Positions 63,087-64,000 of a DNA stretch of 64,000 nucleotides are shown here, piece after piece; position 1 is the stretch's first letter, and every line of letters begins with the position of its first letter. Both the position numbers and the translations under genes were made by a program. The stretch comes from Melghirimyces algeriensis (GTDB lineage Bacteria; Bacillota; Bacilli; Thermoactinomycetales; DSM-45169), in NCBI RefSeq assembly GCF_900182565.1, contig NZ_FXTI01000002.1, positions 372,001-436,000 on the forward strand. Direction: 5' to 3'. A model generated the notes under the pieces. The model made no database searches and was not told the DNA's origin. It saw only the letters and a program-made list of their open reading frames with translations.

Positions 63087-64000
63087 TCAGTTGACGGAAC
63101 TGTAAACCACGCTCTTTTTTAGCGCCTGATCCAGATCCTCAATCAAATCATCCACGGATTCAATTCCGACTGACAAGCGAATCAACTCTGGATGCACTCC
63201 AGCAGACCGCTTCTCCTCCTCTGTCAACTGCTGGTGGGTGGTACTGGCAGGATGGATAACCAGTGACTTTGCATCTCCCACATTCGCTAAGTGAGAGAAG
63301 AGATTGACATGATCAATGAATCGCCGTCCTGCTTCCAGTCCACCCTTAATGCCAAAGGTAAAGATCGCTCCCTGACCTTTTGGCAGATATTTCTTCACCC
63401 GCTCATCGTCTGATTGTCCGGATAATCCAGGATGATTCACCCATGTAACCTGTTCATGTCCCTTTAACCATTGAGCCAGTTTCAATGCATTTTCACTGTG
63501 TCGTTCCATTCTTAGATGCAAGGTCTCCAAGCCTTGAAGCAAAAGAAACACATTGAAGGGAGAAATTGCAGCACCGAGATCCCGCAGAAGTTGCACACGA
63601 GCTTTTGTAATATAGGCCAATTCTCCAAGAGCTTCTGTATAGGAAATGCCGTGATAACTGGGGTCCGGCTCCACCAATCCGGGAAATTTCCCATTGGTCC
63701 AGTCAAACTTTCCGGAATCAATGATGATCCCTCCAATGGACGTTCCATGTCCACCAATAAATTTGGTGGCTGAGTGAACGACAATATCCGCCCCAAATTG
63801 GATGGGTTTCAACAGCACCGGAGTGGCAAGGGTGTTATCCACAATCAAAGGAATCCCTGCTTCATGAGCCACTTCAGCCACTGACTCAATGTCCAGAATA
63901 TCCATCCCCGGATTCCCCAGACTCTCTCCATAAATCGCTTTTGTTTGCTCGGTGACAGCATTGCGGAAATTTTCTGGATCGGAAGGGTCCACAAATGTTA
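63087..64000 (-). CDS. metY: O-acetylhomoserine sulfhydrylase (C-terminal part)
   Basis: The frame runs off the window end, so the N-terminal third is missing. The 304 visible codons hold the PLP lysine in VVHSATKFIGGHGTSIGG and the GDAKSLVIHPASTTHQQL block typical of O-acetylhomoserine (or O-acetylserine) sulfhydrylases, with the longer insertion near DSGKFDW. Would convert O-acetylhomoserine and sulfide to homocysteine. First visible gene of metY-metI-metC; any SAM riboswitch would lie beyond the window. Confidence 0.9.
   Translation of the reverse strand, partial: TFVDPSDPENFRNAVTEQTKAIYGESLGNPGMDILDIESVAEVAHEAGIPLIVDNTLATPVLLKPIQFGADIVVHSATKFIGGHGTSIGGIIIDSGKFDWTNGKFPGLVEPDPSYHGISYTEALGELAYITKARVQLLRDLGAAISPFNVFLLLQGLETLHLRMERHSENALKLAQWLKGHEQVTWVNHPGLSGQSDDERVKKYLPKGQGAIFTFGIKGGLEAGRRFIDHVNLFSHLANVGDAKSLVIHPASTTHQQLTEEEKRSAGVHPELIRLSVGIESVDDLIEDLDQALKKSVVYSSVN

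Noticed and set aside
1..64000. CRISPR arrays, rRNA or tRNA genes, prophage modules.
   Set aside because: No regularly spaced direct repeats, tRNA-like cloverleafs, rRNA sequence or phage structural genes were found when reading both strands.

Overview
The window is a chromosome segment from an endospore-forming Gram-positive bacterium of the Bacillales. The gene order closely follows the Bacillus subtilis yqe-yqf region: rpoD, dnaG, ppsR(yqfL), ccpN, glyS, glyQ, recO, yqzL, era, cdd, dgkA, ybeY, pgpH, phoH, yqfD, yqfC, floA, nfeD, yqeY, rpsU, yqeW-like, mtaB, rsmE, prmA, dnaJ, dnaK, grpE, hrcA, hemW, lepA, yqxA, spoIIP, gpr, rpsT, holA and comEC. Spore genes (spoIIP, gpr, an alpha/beta SASP, yqfC, yqfD) confirm a spore former. 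A thermosome-like chaperonin inside the dnaK operon and ppdK beside ppsR differ from B. subtilis. A thermophilic group such as Thermoactinomycetaceae is plausible, but that is inference. Almost every gene lies on the minus strand, so transcription runs from high to low coordinates.

Layout. 1-6.6 kb: start of rpoD, dnaG, then ccpN-ppsR-ppdK (gluconeogenic control plus the PEP/pyruvate enzyme it regulates). 6.7-10 kb: glyQS behind a glycine T-box. 10-18.8 kb: an overlapping housekeeping series (yqfC, yqfD, phoH, pgpH, ybeY, dgkA, a DUF502 protein, cdd, era, yqzL, recO). 19-23.6 kb: SASP, nfeD-floA, rpsU-yqeY behind a long structured leader, and a HIT protein. 23.7-25 kb: an IS200/IS605-family element with an apparently intact tnpA and a broken tnpB. 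25-28.3 kb: Na/Pi cotransporter, a Nudix-deoC pair and an unknown protein.

28.3-38.1 kb holds the heat-shock operon hrcA - group III (archaeal-like) chaperonin - grpE - dnaK - dnaJ, behind a perfect CIRCE operator and a consensus-like promoter. A strong terminator then separates it from prmA-rsmE-mtaB. This chaperonin is the most notable gene in the window. 38.1-44.5 kb: hemW, lepA, yqxA-like, spoIIP, gpr and divergent rpsT. 44.5-48.1 kb: trpS with its T-box, ccdC and an acyl-CoA synthetase-like enzyme. 48.4-51.2 kb: a DUF523 protein, holA and an ECF sigma/anti-sigma pair with a matching ECF-type promoter. 51.4-58.5 kb: psuG, a winged-helix/PfkB fusion kinase, comEC and a class A penicillin-binding protein. 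58.7-60.4 kb: an unknown 87-aa protein, dcd and an unknown secreted protein. 60.7-64 kb: three related PLP enzymes of methionine synthesis (metY partial, metI, metC).

No rRNA, tRNA, CRISPR array or prophage was seen. Domain and family assignments come from reading motifs and remembered family sequences, not from database searches.
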